Shown piece after piece: positions 23,279-34,055 of a stretch of 64,000 bases of DNA. The position numbers and the translations under genes were made by a program. The DNA comes from Ovis canadensis (Eukaryota > Chordata > Mammalia > Artiodactyla > Bovidae): the NCBI RefSeq assembly GCF_042477335.2, contig NC_091246.1:106359001-106423000 (forward strand), given 5' to 3'. Below the pieces are notes generated by a model that did not search any database, was not told the origin of the DNA, and saw nothing but the letters and a program-made list of their open reading frames with translations. Positions within the stretch are counted from its first letter, which is position 1, and each line of letters starts with the position of its first letter.

Positions 23279-24180
23279 CCTAACAAGTTCACAGTATTTC
23301 TGAAAATGTAATAGTGTGCTCTTGCAAGCTGAGATGAGCCTGCCCAAGTACACCATTGATTCAACTACTTTGCTTCTGATGAGCTGCTGCTTCAGATTGC
23401 CTGAGTACCTCCAATTGATAAATATAAAAAATTCCTTTCCAAAAACAGTCCCTCGCTCTAGTACCCCCAGACTTCGCAAAAATGGTGAGCAAAGTACGTT
23501 CAAACATGGTGATGCTTTATCCTACTTTATTCTGCTTGATGAACTAAGAAAACTCTGCATATGATGCAGGTAGAGGATAATGAATGAAAAGTTATGAGAG
23601 ACACTCTATATACTCAATATTTAACATTTCTGAGTTTCCAGGACACCTCAGGTATTTCACATGATATAATCTGATTAATTATTACCTGGAAACTAAAAAT
23701 TCTGTTTTTAAAAAAAAATTTTTTTTCTCTGTCTTGTATCAGCATCCCACAACTTATTTTATATAGCATACTGACTTTTAGGGATAGATAAGTTCATTAC
23801 TCTGTCATTTGTGCCATTTCTAGCTTTTAAAATGTCACTGAGTAAGTGTAAAAGTAGTTTTTAAGACACTCCTCAAGTGTTTAAGTAGTGATCCACTACT
23901 TACTGTGTTTAAGACAGTCTGGTTCTCCCACTGACTTGCTGTGTTACCCTGGCAATTTGCCTGACTCACTATTGCTCCTATCAACCAGACAGGAGATTTG
24001 GTAGGGGAAGCCAAGGAGTAAGTGTTTCTCTCTTACTACTTGTTGGTGAGAGGAATCTTTAAAGATAAAAGATAAACAATCTTTAAGTAAATTTTTATGT
24101 AAAAACAAAATAAAAAACCAAGCATATAAATAGAGTGTAGAATAGAAATTATAGGTTAAACTAAGGTCAGTAAAGTATAT
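23279..24180. other. Unassigned sequence
   Basis: The stretch 23290-23570 has balanced composition and overlapping open frames on both strands (82 and 84 codons), but no domain I know. The remainder is AT-rich. Confidence 0.35.
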
Positions 24181-24393
24181 GTGTGCATGTGTGCTTGGTC
24201 GCTTTTATTGTGTCTGACTCTTTCCTATGGACTGTAGTCCACCAGGCTCCTAAATCCATGGGCTTTTCCAGGCAAATATACTGGAGTAGGTTGCCATTTC
24301 CTTCTCTAAGAGTTCTTCCTGACCCAGGGATTGAACTCTTATCTCCTGCTTTGCAGGCAGATTCTTTACTGACTGAGCCATCAAGGAAGCCCA
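24181..24393 (-). mobile_element. Bov-tA SINE
   Basis: Antisense complete copy, from 'gcttggtcgcttttattg' to the reversed head 'gagccatcaaggaagccc'. Somewhat diverged. Confidence 0.9.
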
Positions 24394-24734
24394 AAATATA
24401 CATTTACTCCCCAAATTAGAACAAATAGAATAATACCAGGTTTTCTTTTAACTGTGTCTGTAACAAATGAGGAGGAAAAACAATTTCCTTGAAACAAGTA
24501 GATATTTTTATCTCTGAATCATAGTTAAGCATAACAGTAAAAAAAAAAAGCACACTCATTATACAGGAAAATGCTAGCAATTAAAATATAAAATAGATCT
24601 TTAGACATTATTACTTTATATACATATGCATAAAAAGAAGATTTATGTAAGTAAAAACCAGGTATTTCATATGCTCATAAAGACCACTACAAAGAAATAT
24701 CCCAATTGTTCTGATTATGGTCATCATCTTTATC
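24394..24734. other. Unassigned AT-rich sequence
   Basis: No gene or repeat recognised. Confidence 0.4.
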
Positions 24735-25093
24735 TATTTGGGCAGCTAACCCAAAATACCATAAACTGGAAAGCTTGTAAACAACAGATATTTATTTCTT
24801 ACAGATCCAGAGGCTGGAAGTCCAAGATCAGGGAGTCAATATGGGCATATTCTGGTGAGTACTCTTCTGCCTGTTTTACCGTGAATACCTCTTGGCTGTG
24901 TCTTCATAGAGTGTAAAGGGCTAGGGACCTCTCTGAAGGCTCTTTTATTATTAGGGCAAAGCCCATCCAGAGGGCTTTGCCCTAATAACTTAAGCACCTC
25001 CCACTCTCTCCGTCTCCTAACAATATTATCTTTGAGGATTAAGATTTCAATGTATAAATTTTGTGGTGACATGAACACTCAGACTATAGCAAT
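24735..25093 (-). mobile_element. MLT1-type MaLR LTR
   Basis: Antisense LTR: 'ataccataaactggaaagc', 'cagatatttatttcttacag', 'ggctggaagtccaagatca' and the closing 'catgaacactcagactatagc' match MLT1-like MaLR in order. The centre holds a local inverted pair, 'attagggcaaagccc' (24952-24966) and 'gggctttgccctaat' (24973-24987). Confidence 0.7.
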
Positions 25094-25299
25094 CATATTA
25101 ATTAAAAATTTTTTTTTCATAAACAGAAAAGTAATTAAAATATCACACACACACTCCCTCTCTCTCTTTACAATACATAGAGTGCCAGACCCATTTTGGT
25201 TATATTAAGCAGAAAATTTTGTAACACTTTGTTTAATTTATTGGCAAGAATATTATAAATCCTTGTTAAATGAGTGACATGCATTCATTGTTTTCTATT
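25094..25299. other. Unassigned AT-rich spacer
   Basis: Includes short 'cacacacacac' and 'ctctctct' runs near 25145. No gene. Confidence 0.4.
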
Positions 25300-25550
25300 T
25301 CTGCATCACAAATTGCCATAAATTAGTGTTCTCTGCTCAGAGTCTCTGCAGACTGACAATAAGGCGTTTGCCAGGATTGGGTTCTCAGCTGGATGTAGGA
25401 GGTCCTTATCCAAACCATTCAAATGTTGATAGAATTTAGTTCCTTGCAGTGGCAGGACTGAGGTCCACTTTTCTTCCTTGCTGTTGGCCTGGGGTTGCTG
25501 TTGGTTTGTAGATGCTACCACTTGGGTCATGTAATCTAGCAGCTTCAGTG
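25300..25550. mobile_element. Ancient interspersed repeat fragment
   Basis: 'ttctgcatcacaaattgcc', 'gggttctcagctggat' and 'agaatttagttccttgcagt' recall an old mammalian repeat, but I cannot name the family. Confidence 0.3.
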
Positions 25551-25555
25551 ATGTT

Positions 25556-25822
25556 ATACAGCAGGAGTCAGTGAACTGTCCCTGCAGTCAGTCAGATGGT
25601 GAACATTTTAGGCTTTGAGGGCCCTTGGGTCATTTGATGCCACTGCTAAACACTGTTGATGTCTAACTATTCAACCCTGTTATTAAGCAGAATTACTTTA
25701 CTCTATGGTTGTAGTACAGACACAGCCACAGACAATACATAAATGATATGACTGTGTCCCCATACAATTTGAATGATAAAAATGGGCCCTGAGTGAGATT
25801 TGGCCCATGGACTATAACATGC
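25556..25822. mobile_element. hAT-type DNA transposon fragment
   Basis: The left end 'cagcaggagtcagtgaact' and the reversed right end 'cagcatgttatagtcca' are partly complementary. Inner blocks 'acattttaggctttgaggg' and 'gatttggcccatgga' match a Charlie-like MER element from memory. A Bov-tA starts at its right end. Confidence 0.5.
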
Positions 25823-26035
25823 TGGGGCTTCCTAGGTGGCTTAGTGGTAGAGAATTCGCCTGCCAATACAGGAGACTTGAGTTTCATCCCTGGGTCAGGA
25901 AGACCCTCCAGAGAAGGAAATGGCAATCCGTTTCAGTAGTTTTGCCTGGGAAATCCTGTGGACAGAGAAGGCTGGTAGACTATAGTTCATGGAGTCACAT
26001 AGAGATGCACATGACTGAACGACTGAGCACACATA
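25823..26035 (+). mobile_element. Bov-tA SINE
   Basis: Sense copy, diverged: head 'ggcttcctaggtggcttag', degenerate B box, body 'gaaatggcaatccgtttc', end 'catgactgaacgactgagc'. Confidence 0.9.
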
Positions 26036-26039
26036 TAGC

Positions 26040-26102
26040 ACATAGTTGATTCACAATGTGGTCTTAGTTTCAGATGTGCAGCAAAGTGATTCAGTTGTAC
26101 AT
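26040..26102 (-). mobile_element. L1 3' tail (artiodactyl type)
   Basis: 'tagttgattcacaatgtgg' and 'agtgattcagttgtacata' are the antisense of the artiodactyl L1 terminus. Confidence 0.5.
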
Positions 26103-26545
26103 ACTCAGGGAAGAGTTTTTAAAGACAACATTTGGAGTAAGAGTTGGAGAATATGTGTTCAGCTCATGGACATTCTTCTGATTGGTTGGTGGTGAAGTAA
26201 CAGGGTGATGTTTAGAGAACTTTAATCATTGACTTTCTGGTTCCAACCAGTCTGAGATCTACATGCTTGTGATCTGCATGGAGTCACCATTCCCCACCAG
26301 GTGAGGGTCTTAGTTTCACAGAACAGCTCAAAGATCTGCATCAGATTGTTACTATATCCCTTTAGGAGGAACTAGGAATCATGTGACTATTGTTCAAGCT
26401 TCTGTTACATCTCTTGCTTGACTGCTTTCCTTTGTTTCTGCCTTTTCCACTTCTATAATCATCTAGTGTTTGCGTCTGCTCTTTGAAGCTCCAGGAAAAC
26501 CAAACAAGAAGTGAAGGATACAGAGGGGCTTATACCTAAGTGTAT
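26103..26545. other. Unassigned, LTR-like composition
   Basis: Balanced composition with 'attggttggtggtgaagtaa' and 'ctccaggaaaaccaaac'. I suspect an old LTR but cannot show ends or target duplication. Confidence 0.25.
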
Positions 26546-26766
26546 ATGTGTGTTAAGTTGCTCAGTCATGTCTATTTCTTTGCAACCCCATGGACTGTAG
26601 TCCACCAGGTTCCTCTGTCCATGGAGTTCTCCAGGCAAGATTACTGGAATGGATTGTCATGCCCTCCTCCAAGGGATCTTCCCAACCCAGTGATCGAACC
26701 AGAGTCTCTTATGTCTCCTGCATTTCAGGTGGGTTCTTTACCACTAATGCCACCTGAGAAGCCCTG
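26546..26766 (-). mobile_element. Bov-tA SINE
   Basis: Antisense complete copy with an extra 'ctcttatgt' near the reversed B box (gagtCTCTTATGTctcctg), to the reversed head 'gccacctgagaagccc'. Confidence 0.9.
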
Positions 26767-26779
26767 GGAAGGCTCCATA

Positions 26780-27660
26780 ATGTTCTGCTCAGTTTCATAG
26801 TGAGTTTGATATCCTTTATTCAAGGGAAAACAATCCATGGGTTGGATGAGTACAGTGTCTCACAAACAGTGGAACACTTCCCAGTGGACGTGTTAGCCAA
26901 AATTTCAGAAACAGAGACCTGATTGAAATTAAAAGGTGTTTATTTGGGGCTTATCTAGGGCTGCAATGTGGGGAAACACAGATTCTAGGACTTGAATTGT
27001 GTTCCCTCGGACTACAAAATGGGGGAGGCTTATAAAGGCAAAAAAGTTGCAAAGTTACATTTAATTACATGACTTGTTAATCAAGAATTATAATTGGAGC
27101 TGGCAAGAATTGGGATGCTTGTTAAGTAAGGATTGGTTGGGATCCAAAAATGCTGCATAGTTACAAGGGAGACCTTAAGACCACAAGGTTGCAGCTGGCA
27201 GGTGTTCTGAATACACTTTTGCGATGTCCTTGGACCCAGAGCAGTTCAAAGAAAGTTCAAGTTCTCAGTGGTACAGAGACGTGTTTGAGACCAGATCCTC
27301 TATTTTTGTGTGCCTGAACTGTGATCACTCCATTATAATTTAAATTTGTCATTGAATATTTGGGAAGAGTAAGTTTTATAAAATGTTGGAAATAGCCATT
27401 TGGAAACAGGGCATGATTGGCTTGAAGGTCAGGAGTTTCCTTAAAAGCTAGCAGGTCAGTCGGGGAATAAGGAAAAGAGATCTGACTTAAGTTGGTTGGG
27501 TGGGGTTGTATATCCGACCTTGTTTAGAACCAGGGAATCTTCATAGATTATTGGCAATCGAGAATCAGCTGCCTGGATACACATACTACATTTCTGGTCA
27601 AGTAGACCATTTACAGGGACACTAAATTTACCTAAATTTCAGTTTTCTGACACAGCACAC
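26780..27660. other. Unassigned, possibly antisense ERV LTR
   Basis: 'aaaaggtgtttatttgggg' is a reversed AATAAA-like context, and 'gaggcttataaaggc' and 'ctacaaaatgggggagg' give it an LTR look. No TG/CA ends or duplications found. Confidence 0.25.
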
Positions 27661-28085
27661 CAAGTAGCAGCAGCTCCATCTTGGACTTAGAAACATTTCA
27701 ACACTAGGTTCTCAGTATACATGGAGTGTCTTGTAGTGAGTAAAACAGACATTAAGTATCAAAACAGTCAAATATTATAAATTGTCTTAAGTGGTCTTAC
27801 AGAAAACAAGAGCACTAAGAGAGAAATATGAGAACTACTTTAAAACCAGGTTTCTGGGCAAAAGTATCACTGAGAAAATGTTAAGAAATATGAAAAATTA
27901 GAGGACGGGAAAAAAAGGAAGTAAGGGGAAAAAAAGGAAGTAAGGAGAAGAGGTCTTAAGGTTCAGAAGAGCTTGGCACATTCAAGGAATTGAAAGAAGG
28001 CTAAAATAAACTATCAGTATGCAGAGACAGGAGGGAAATTTGAGGTGAGAGAGGTGGGAATGAGACAGATACCAGTCTTATGTAG
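27661..28085. other. Purine-rich unassigned sequence
   Basis: Contains an imperfect tandem duplication at about 27904-27945: unit 'ggaagtaaggggaaaaaaa' repeated twice. No gene. Confidence 0.5.
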
Positions 28086-28320
28086 AGCACTCCTTCTTAA
28101 CCAGGACAACAGTGCCCTCAAGGGGACAAAAATTGGTTTTGGGTCAGGAAGGAGGTGAATCTTACTGTATGAAGCACAGATACTTACAGTTAATTAATAG
28201 GTATAGATTATATCTATGGTGTTATAATTTAACGCAGAGGCCATGATTAGGAAAAAAATGTCTTAAATAAAAACTTTCTAAGGACTGAAAATGAGTATAA
28301 GTTTGAGAACCATCAACTTA
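28086..28320. mobile_element. hAT-type (MER5/MER20-like) DNA transposon fragment
   Basis: 'ccttcttaaccaggacaac' and 'agtgccctcaaggggaca' at the left, with 'gtttgagaaccatcaac' at the right, look like partly inverted Charlie-type ends. Approximate assignment. Confidence 0.4.
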
Positions 28321-28993
28321 GGGTAACACCAGTCCTGTTATTTCTTAATAATTCTCCAATTTCAGTGGCCTAACAGCAATACATTTCTCATTAATATGTT
28401 CATGTAGCTTTGCTTTCTTCCACTTGATTGAAGTACACACTGCTTCTAAATTTGGGTTCAGACAGTTCTCAATGCCTTAAAGTTGGGAACTCTGAGCTCA
28501 GAATCCAGGATCTTGCTGTCAGGTACATTGTCATGGTCTTATTCTCTATTAAATAAAAGATGATCATATGCTCTTGTCCCTTCACCCCTCCATTGTACAG
28601 TTACAAGATATCCATTATAAAAAATACCTGAACATTCAGAGAGGGGTAGATATGGGGGGTGAGTGGGGGTGGGAACACCATGAGGACCTGCCCTGGCAGA
28701 GATGGAAAAGTTACTTGATTAGATCCCAGTTCTCATCTGAGAACTAGCACCCGGGAACTTTGTCCTCTATGAACCTCAGCTGTATTCTGCGTGTTTTTTC
28801 CTACTTCATTTTCCTGGGTAGTCACAGGTAAAGTGGATGTTGGTTATACATTCCATGCTGGCTGTAAGGTTTTGGCCGACTGCTTTCTGCTTAGGCAAGT
28901 TTGGGGATCTGGTGGCAGTTCTAGCAATAAATGTCAAAGGTTTTCTGTGCCGGAATTTGGTTTCTTTGACAAGAAAATCCCTTACAACTTGGG
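28321..28993. other. Unassigned sequence
   Basis: No named repeat. A 123-codon + frame (28837-29208) spans this sequence and the following SINE and is not a gene. Confidence 0.35.
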
Positions 28994-29218
28994 TGGATTT
29001 CCCAGGTGGCACTAACGGTAAAGAAGCCATCTGCCAAAGCAGGAGATGTAAGAGACTTAGGTTCTATCCCTCAGTGGGGAAGATCCCCTGGAGGAGGGCA
29101 TGGCAACCCTCACCAGTATTCTTGCCTGGAGAATCCCATGGACAGAGGAGGCTGGTTGGCTACAGTCCATGGGGTTGCACAGAATTGGGCACAATTGAAG
29201 TGACTTAATACAAATGTA
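28994..29218 (+). mobile_element. Bov-tA SINE with target duplication
   Basis: Sense copy: head 'gatttcccaggtggcact', body 'ggagggcatggcaaccc', end 'gggcacaattgaagtgac'. Target duplication 'tacaacttggg' at 28983-28993 and 29219-29229. Confidence 0.94.
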
Positions 29219-29229
29219 CAACTTGGGAA

Positions 29230-29745
29230 GGTTTTTGCTTCTAGCCAGTTCAGGGTACCAGGAACCATACCAAACTTCTTTCTTAGAAGTAGTTCTCAAG
29301 CCTGTCTTTTCTCTTGGTTCCTCTCCCCAACACCCTTCACTCTATGGGACTTTTAGGCTCTGAAATAACAGCTTATGTAACTTGACAGATGAATGAACAG
29401 AATAACTCCCTCTGGTGCCCACTAAAATGGACTGCCTTCTGCACTCAGTAGTAGCTGGTTTCCACAAATATTTCCAGGAATCCTCATGTGTGAACTGTCC
29501 AGCCACTCACATTTGTTCATCTGTCATTTTTTTGGTCAAATTAAAGCACATCTCCCACCACTATCACAAATAAATCTCAACATTTCCATCAATATACTAA
29601 AAATTTATTTCTCTCTTATCTAACAGAATGGCTGGTTTTTCCACTTATCCTAAGAACTGTCTTCCATGAAACAATTCAGAGAAACAATTTCTTTCATTGT
29701 GTGCTTCTGGCTGATAGAGGTAAAAAATGGAGGCAGGAGGGGAGC
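29230..29745. other. Unassigned sequence
   Basis: No gene or repeat recognised. Confidence 0.4.
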
Positions 29746-29868
29746 GAAATAGGAAATGGCAACCCATTCCAGTATTCTTGCCTGGAAAATTTTATGAACA
29801 GAAGAGCCTGCTGGGCTACAGTTTATGGGGTTGCAAAGAGTCAGACATAACTGAGTGAGCACAAACAA
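29746..29868 (+). mobile_element. Bov-A SINE fragment
   Basis: Sense, headless: 'aggaaatggcaacccattc' to 'cagacataactgagtgagc'. Confidence 0.9.
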
Positions 29869-29869
29869 G

Positions 29870-30014
29870 GGGCCACCCTGAATCCAGGGTGATCTCATCT
29901 CAGAATCCATAATTACATGTGCAAAAGTCATTTTTCCACATAAGGTCACCTTTGCTGGTTCTGGGGATTACAATTTGGACATACCTTTTGGGGACCACTA
30001 TTAAACCTGGTACA
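29870..30014 (-). mobile_element. Old LTR-like fragment, antisense
   Basis: 'ataaggtcacctttgctgg' and 'accactattaaacctggta' are the antisense counterpart of the left end of the 14325-14882 repeat. Confidence 0.4.
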
Positions 30015-30478
30015 ATCTGGTAAGAAAAAAATAAAAACCAAAAAAAAAAAAAGGTGGGGTGGGTGAGAGGACAGAACATGCATTTAACTTCCTCCTCTGT
30101 CTTGGTCCAGATGTAACATATATCACCTGTTGAGAACTAAAGGTCTGAGGGTTTTCACTACTTGCAGATCAACAGGTTAGACTGCCGTAGCTTCATGAAT
30201 GCAGACAGAAGGCACAAGATTCCTGAGTCAGAAACTGTGGACAGTCTATCACTTACCCCAAAGCAGGTAAAGAGTTTTGAGCTGTCTTCTGCAGTTTCAA
30301 TAGAGTTATCAAGGAGGTCGATGATCAAACTATATTTCAGTCACACAGGAGATGATTTGGAGACCCAGCAGTGACAAAAACTTTGCAAGCTGCGTGGCCT
30401 GAAGGATTTTAGTTCTGGACCATGGATTCTACTTGTGCACCCTGCAGGGGAAGCTCAGAGTCCAAACCCTGGAAAGTG

Positions 30479-30696
30479 AAAAATAGTGAAAGTCCCTCAG
30501 TCACGTCCTACTCTTTGTGATTCACTGGACTAGTGAGTAGGCCACCAGGCTTCTCTGTCCATGGGATTCTCCAGGCAAGAGTTCTGGAGTGGGTTGCCAT
30601 TCCCTTCTCCAGGAGATCTTCCTGACCCTGGGATTGAACTCAGGTCTCCTGTATTGCAAGCAGATTATTTACCCTCTGAGCCACCAGGGAAGGCCA
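30479..30696 (-). mobile_element. Bov-tA SINE
   Basis: Antisense complete copy preceded by the 'gtgaaagt' linker, ending at the reversed head 'gagccaccagggaaggcc'. Reversed B box 'gggattgaactc'. Confidence 0.92.
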
Positions 30697-30775
30697 ACCC
30701 TTGGGTCACCAGGGAATTTCAGCAGTCAATAAAATTTGGCATCAGTGTATACATGGGAGATATACAGGAAAGCTT

Positions 30776-30868
30776 GCGACCCCATGGACTGTAGCCCACC
30801 AGGCTCCTCCATCCATGGAATTTTCTAGGCAAGAGTACTGGAGTCGGTTGCCATTTCTTTCTCCAGAA
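30776..30868 (-). mobile_element. Bov-A SINE fragment
   Basis: Antisense partial body 'gaccccatggactgtagcc' to 'ttgccatttctttctccag', truncated at both ends. Confidence 0.88.
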
Positions 30869-31030
30869 ATGGTCCAAGTGAGCAGCAAAATATCATCTTC
30901 AGCTAAAGACGAAAGATACCGAGGAGAGGAAATTCAATTCAAGGGAAGATGAGTGTAGAAAATGTTTGGTAAACAGAGGTTGCCCTGCCCTGCAGATAAG
31001 TCTCTCAGGTGAAAAGTTATCTTTGATAAT

Positions 31031-31256
31031 AGGTCCCTTCCCAGGTGGCACTAGTGGTAAAATAATCCACCTGCGAGTGCAGGAGATATAAGAGATGCCA
31101 GCTCGATTCCTAGGTTGGGAGGATCCCCTGAAGGAGGGCATGGCAACCCAACTTTGGTATTCTTGCCTGGAGAATCCTTATGGACAGAGGAACCTGGTGG
31201 GCTACAGTCCATGGGGTCACAAGGAGTTGGACATGACTGAGCGACTTGGCAGGTAC
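31031..31256 (+). mobile_element. Bov-tA SINE
   Basis: Sense complete copy: head 'cccttcccaggtggcacta', B-box-like 'gctcgattcct', body 'gaaggagggcatggcaac', end 'ggacatgactgagcgac'. Confidence 0.92.
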
Positions 31257-31407
31257 ACAGGCCCCTTGCTAGTACAGGTTCCCTTTCTAATGTGAAATAA
31301 ATGTAGATTTCCTTTAGTAAAGGGTAACCTCTCTGTTTTCAGAGTTTCTCCTATGTCTGCAGCTTTTTTTGTTTTTTTTTTTAAATAGCTCAAAACGATC
31401 CTTATGC

Positions 31408-31730
31408 CAAGAAGGCCCACTCTCGGACCATGGAAGGGGTCCCCCTTCCTGCAGTAGAAGTGTGCTACCTTCCATGTTTTGGGGTGACATATTCTTCTGC
31501 CCTTCAATAGTCAAAAAGAGGGACACTAGGAGGTTCAAAGGGGTCACTGGGTCCAGCAGCTCTGAAATACAGCTGGTCACATGTTTCACATCTCTTGATT
31601 AGTTTTCAAAATCTGGGTTTAACCCTAAGTGTCATTCAGCTCCACTCTGGTTTTCGCCTTTTTCATGGAAGATAACACACTTCTGTTGCAGGAGGGGGGA
31701 CCCCTTCCACGGTCCAAGAGTGGGCTCTTG
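31408..31730. repeat. Inverted repeat, two arms of about 68 bp
   Basis: Left arm 31408-31476 and right arm 31664-31730 are reverse complements over nearly their whole length with scattered mismatches (shared core 'ggaaggggtccccc'). The 187-bp loop and the outer flanks do not match each other. The arms look like LTR-end sequence in opposite orientations. Capable of forming a hairpin. Confidence 0.8.
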
Positions 31731-32330
31731 TCGAACACTAGAAATAATCACATGAGGAGACACGGGCTAACAAAGCAAAAGACTTGTTAGGAAGGGGTGC
31801 CGGGTTGGAGAGCAGAAGGGTAAGAAACCCAGGAGAACTGCTCTGCCACGTGGCTCACAACACAGCCTTGGGTTTCATGGTGATGGGATTAGTTTCCAGG
31901 TTGTCTCTGGCCAATCACTCTGATTCCGCATCCTTCCTGAGGGCGCTCCCATGGTTCAGTCACGGTGGATTCTAGTGAGGGGAATCCTGGGAGGTGGTAG
32001 GACATATGGGTTGGAATCTCCTCTCTTGAGTTTTCCTGAATTCTTCTGGTAATTTGTTAGTTCTGTGTTCCTTACCAGGACCTCCTTTTTAAGATAACTT
32101 GTTCAAGTGGTTGTTACTATGGTGCCTGTCCAGGGCGAGTGGTTTCAGTGTTTTCCCTAACTCTTCTAAAGCTGAATAATTTTATCAGTGCTCTTCCTGC
32201 CTGCAGAATTTTGGAGATCTGACAACTCCCTTTCATCTTGCACTCTGTCTGCCCTTTCAGTCCAATAAGCAGTGTTTCCCCCACCCCCCCGCCCACCCTT
32301 TTAAAAAAAAAATAAGCTAAGCTTTTCAAA
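31731..32330 (-). mobile_element. ERV LTR-like sequence, antisense
   Basis: 'ggtttcatggtgatgggatt', 'ttgtctctggccaatcac' and 'tactatggtgcctgtcc' recall an antisense ruminant ERV LTR. I cannot define both termini, and no internal coding region is attached. Contains a C-rich run near 32280. Confidence 0.4.
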
Positions 32331-32747
32331 AACTTTGTAGGGCTCCCCTGGACTTCAGTGGAATTAACTTCATTTGATAAAACCCATTTCTACAGATCTT
32401 TCCAAATTAATGCCTTCTCTGTTATAGCTTCCCACTGAGATGGATAAGGGTCAGTGCCCCTTAAACCTCCTGGAGGCCCCTGGTTTGATTAAGAGAATCT
32501 AACAGGCACACTCTTCATCTTTTAAAGGATTTTTTGTCTGTGAGTGAATACTTCTTTTTTTTTTTTTCTGAAGTTTCAGCAGAAGTTTAAAAAGTCACAT
32601 TTTTGGGTTTTTCTTTGCCATCTTAACACCTGAGGCTGTCCAAATTCATCAAGTCCTGGATCCTTTTTGTTTAACAGTTTACCCTCAATTTCTCCCTCTT
32701 ATAAGCAGAAGAAGAAACAGGTGGCATATTTACCCCTGGAAAATATT
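32331..32747. other. Unassigned sequence
   Basis: Possibly retroviral in origin given its neighbours, but no motif is readable. Poly-T near 32553. Confidence 0.3.
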
Positions 32748-32855
32748 TACTTATTTATGGAATGCAAGATCTTAGTTCCCTGACCTGGGATTGACCCCAT
32801 GACCTCTGCACTGTAAGCGCAGAGTCTTAACCACTGGACCGTCAGGGAAGTCCCA
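32748..32855 (-). mobile_element. CHR-2 type SINE
   Basis: Antisense: 'gatcttagttccctgacc', reversed B box 'gggattgacccc', and the reversed head 'ccactggaccgtcagggaag'. Confidence 0.85.
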
Positions 32856-32856
32856 G

Positions 32857-33182
32857 AGCATTAAGTTTTATTCAGTGGGAATTTTTAGGACTTCAAGCCT
32901 CTGAGGCAGCATCTCAAGTAACCCTGAGAGAACTGCTCTGAGGAAGCGAGGGGAGGAGGAGTCAGGTTATTTAGAAGGGAAGGTAGTCTAAACATCCAAA
33001 AATGATTGTTAATTAAAGAAAGCCAGGTATCTCGAGTTATGGAATTTGTTGCTTTTATATTTATGGGAAGATACAAGAGTCTGGGCTCTTTGACATCATT
33101 CCTTTGATATGCACCTCAGCTATTTGGGGCCAGTTTCCTGCATTCTCACACCCTGAGTTTCCTCAGGGCTCAGCCTAGGGAG
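32857..33182 (-). mobile_element. LTR with TATA box and poly(A) signal
   Basis: Read on the minus strand there is a TATAAAAG box (33052-33059) and, about 180 bases downstream, an AATAAA signal (32867-32872), the U3-R layout of a retroviral LTR. 'ctgagtttcctcagggctc' marks the distal U3 end. No internal region adjoins, so a solo or truncated LTR. Family unassigned. Confidence 0.5.
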
Positions 33183-33323
33183 GGGCTTTCCTGGCGGCTC
33201 AGACAAAAGAATCTGCAAGCAGTACAGGAGACCCTGTTCAATCCCTGAATAGGGAAGATACCTGGAGAAGGGAAAGGCTTACACACTCCAGTATTCTTGC
33301 CTGGAGAATCCCATGGATAGAGC
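33183..33323 (+). mobile_element. Bov-tA SINE, 3'-truncated
   Basis: Sense head 'ggctttcctggcggctcag' and body to 'gagaatcccatggatagag', then it stops. The last third is missing, which is unusual since these SINEs normally lose 5' sequence; the adjoining LTR-like sequence may have replaced it. Confidence 0.85.
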
Positions 33324-33668
33324 CTTTATATTAGCTCCCTTGGACCGTCATAAAATATCGCAAACTAGGTGGCTTAAAGCAAGAGGAATTTATTCCCTCA
33401 CAGCTCTGGAGGCTGGAGATCTGAAATCAAGGTGCTAGCAGGGCTGCATTTCCTCTGAAGTCTCTTGAGAAAGATCCTTCATTGCCTCGTCCTAATATTA
33501 CTATTAATACTCGGTGTCCCTGCTGATTCACACCACTCTTAACCTCCATCATCATGAAGTCTTCTTGCCTGCCTTACACCTTCAGATGGTGTCCCTTTCC
33601 TGTGTGTCTGTCCAAATGTACTTTTTCTTACAAGGACACCAGCTATTGTACTAAGCCCCCCCTAAATC
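33324..33668 (-). mobile_element. Old LTR-like repeat, antisense
   Basis: 'ctaggtggcttaaagcaag', 'tcacagctctggaggctgg', 'gaaatcaaggtgctagcag' and 'acaaggacaccagctattg' match the antisense of the family at 14325-14882 and 50216-50645. Incomplete at the right end. Confidence 0.5.
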
Positions 33669-33669
33669 C

Positions 33670-33902
33670 CTTTGTGTGTGTGTGCTCAGTCGCTCAGTTG
33701 TGTCCAACTCTTTGTGACCCCATGGACTTTAGCCTGCCAGGCTCCTCTGTCCATGGAATTTTCTAGGCAAGAAAAAACTGGAGTGAGTTGCCACTTCCTA
33801 CTCCAGGGGATCTTCTTGACCCAGGGATTGAGCCATGTTTCTTGTATCTCCTGAACTGGCAAGCATATTTTTTTTAACCAGTAATGCCACCTGGGAAGCC
33901 CT
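33670..33902 (-). mobile_element. Bov-tA SINE
   Basis: Antisense copy with a short 'gtgtgtgtgtg' start and T-rich expansion near 33870. Ends in the reversed head 'gccacctgggaagccc'. Confidence 0.92.
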
Positions 33903-34055
33903 TTGAAGACCAATTCATTAGTCACTGAAATTCAAAAAGTGTGCAGTGCCAAGGTTAGAAGCAACTTTCCTACAACTCATGGGAGAATCCCTTGACACTA
34001 TTGGGATGGGAGGTATACCAATATAATATACCAATTCCTACTATACATTAGATGT

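Larger units (their letters stand above)
30015..31407. other. Unassigned host sequence of three SINEs, possibly an old sense LTR
   Basis: Sequence between the SINEs at 30479, 30776 and 31031 is balanced in composition and contains 'gtgaaataaatgtag' (AATAAA) near 31290 and a T-rich run at 31361. The pieces may form one old LTR, but I cannot name it. Confidence 0.25.
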
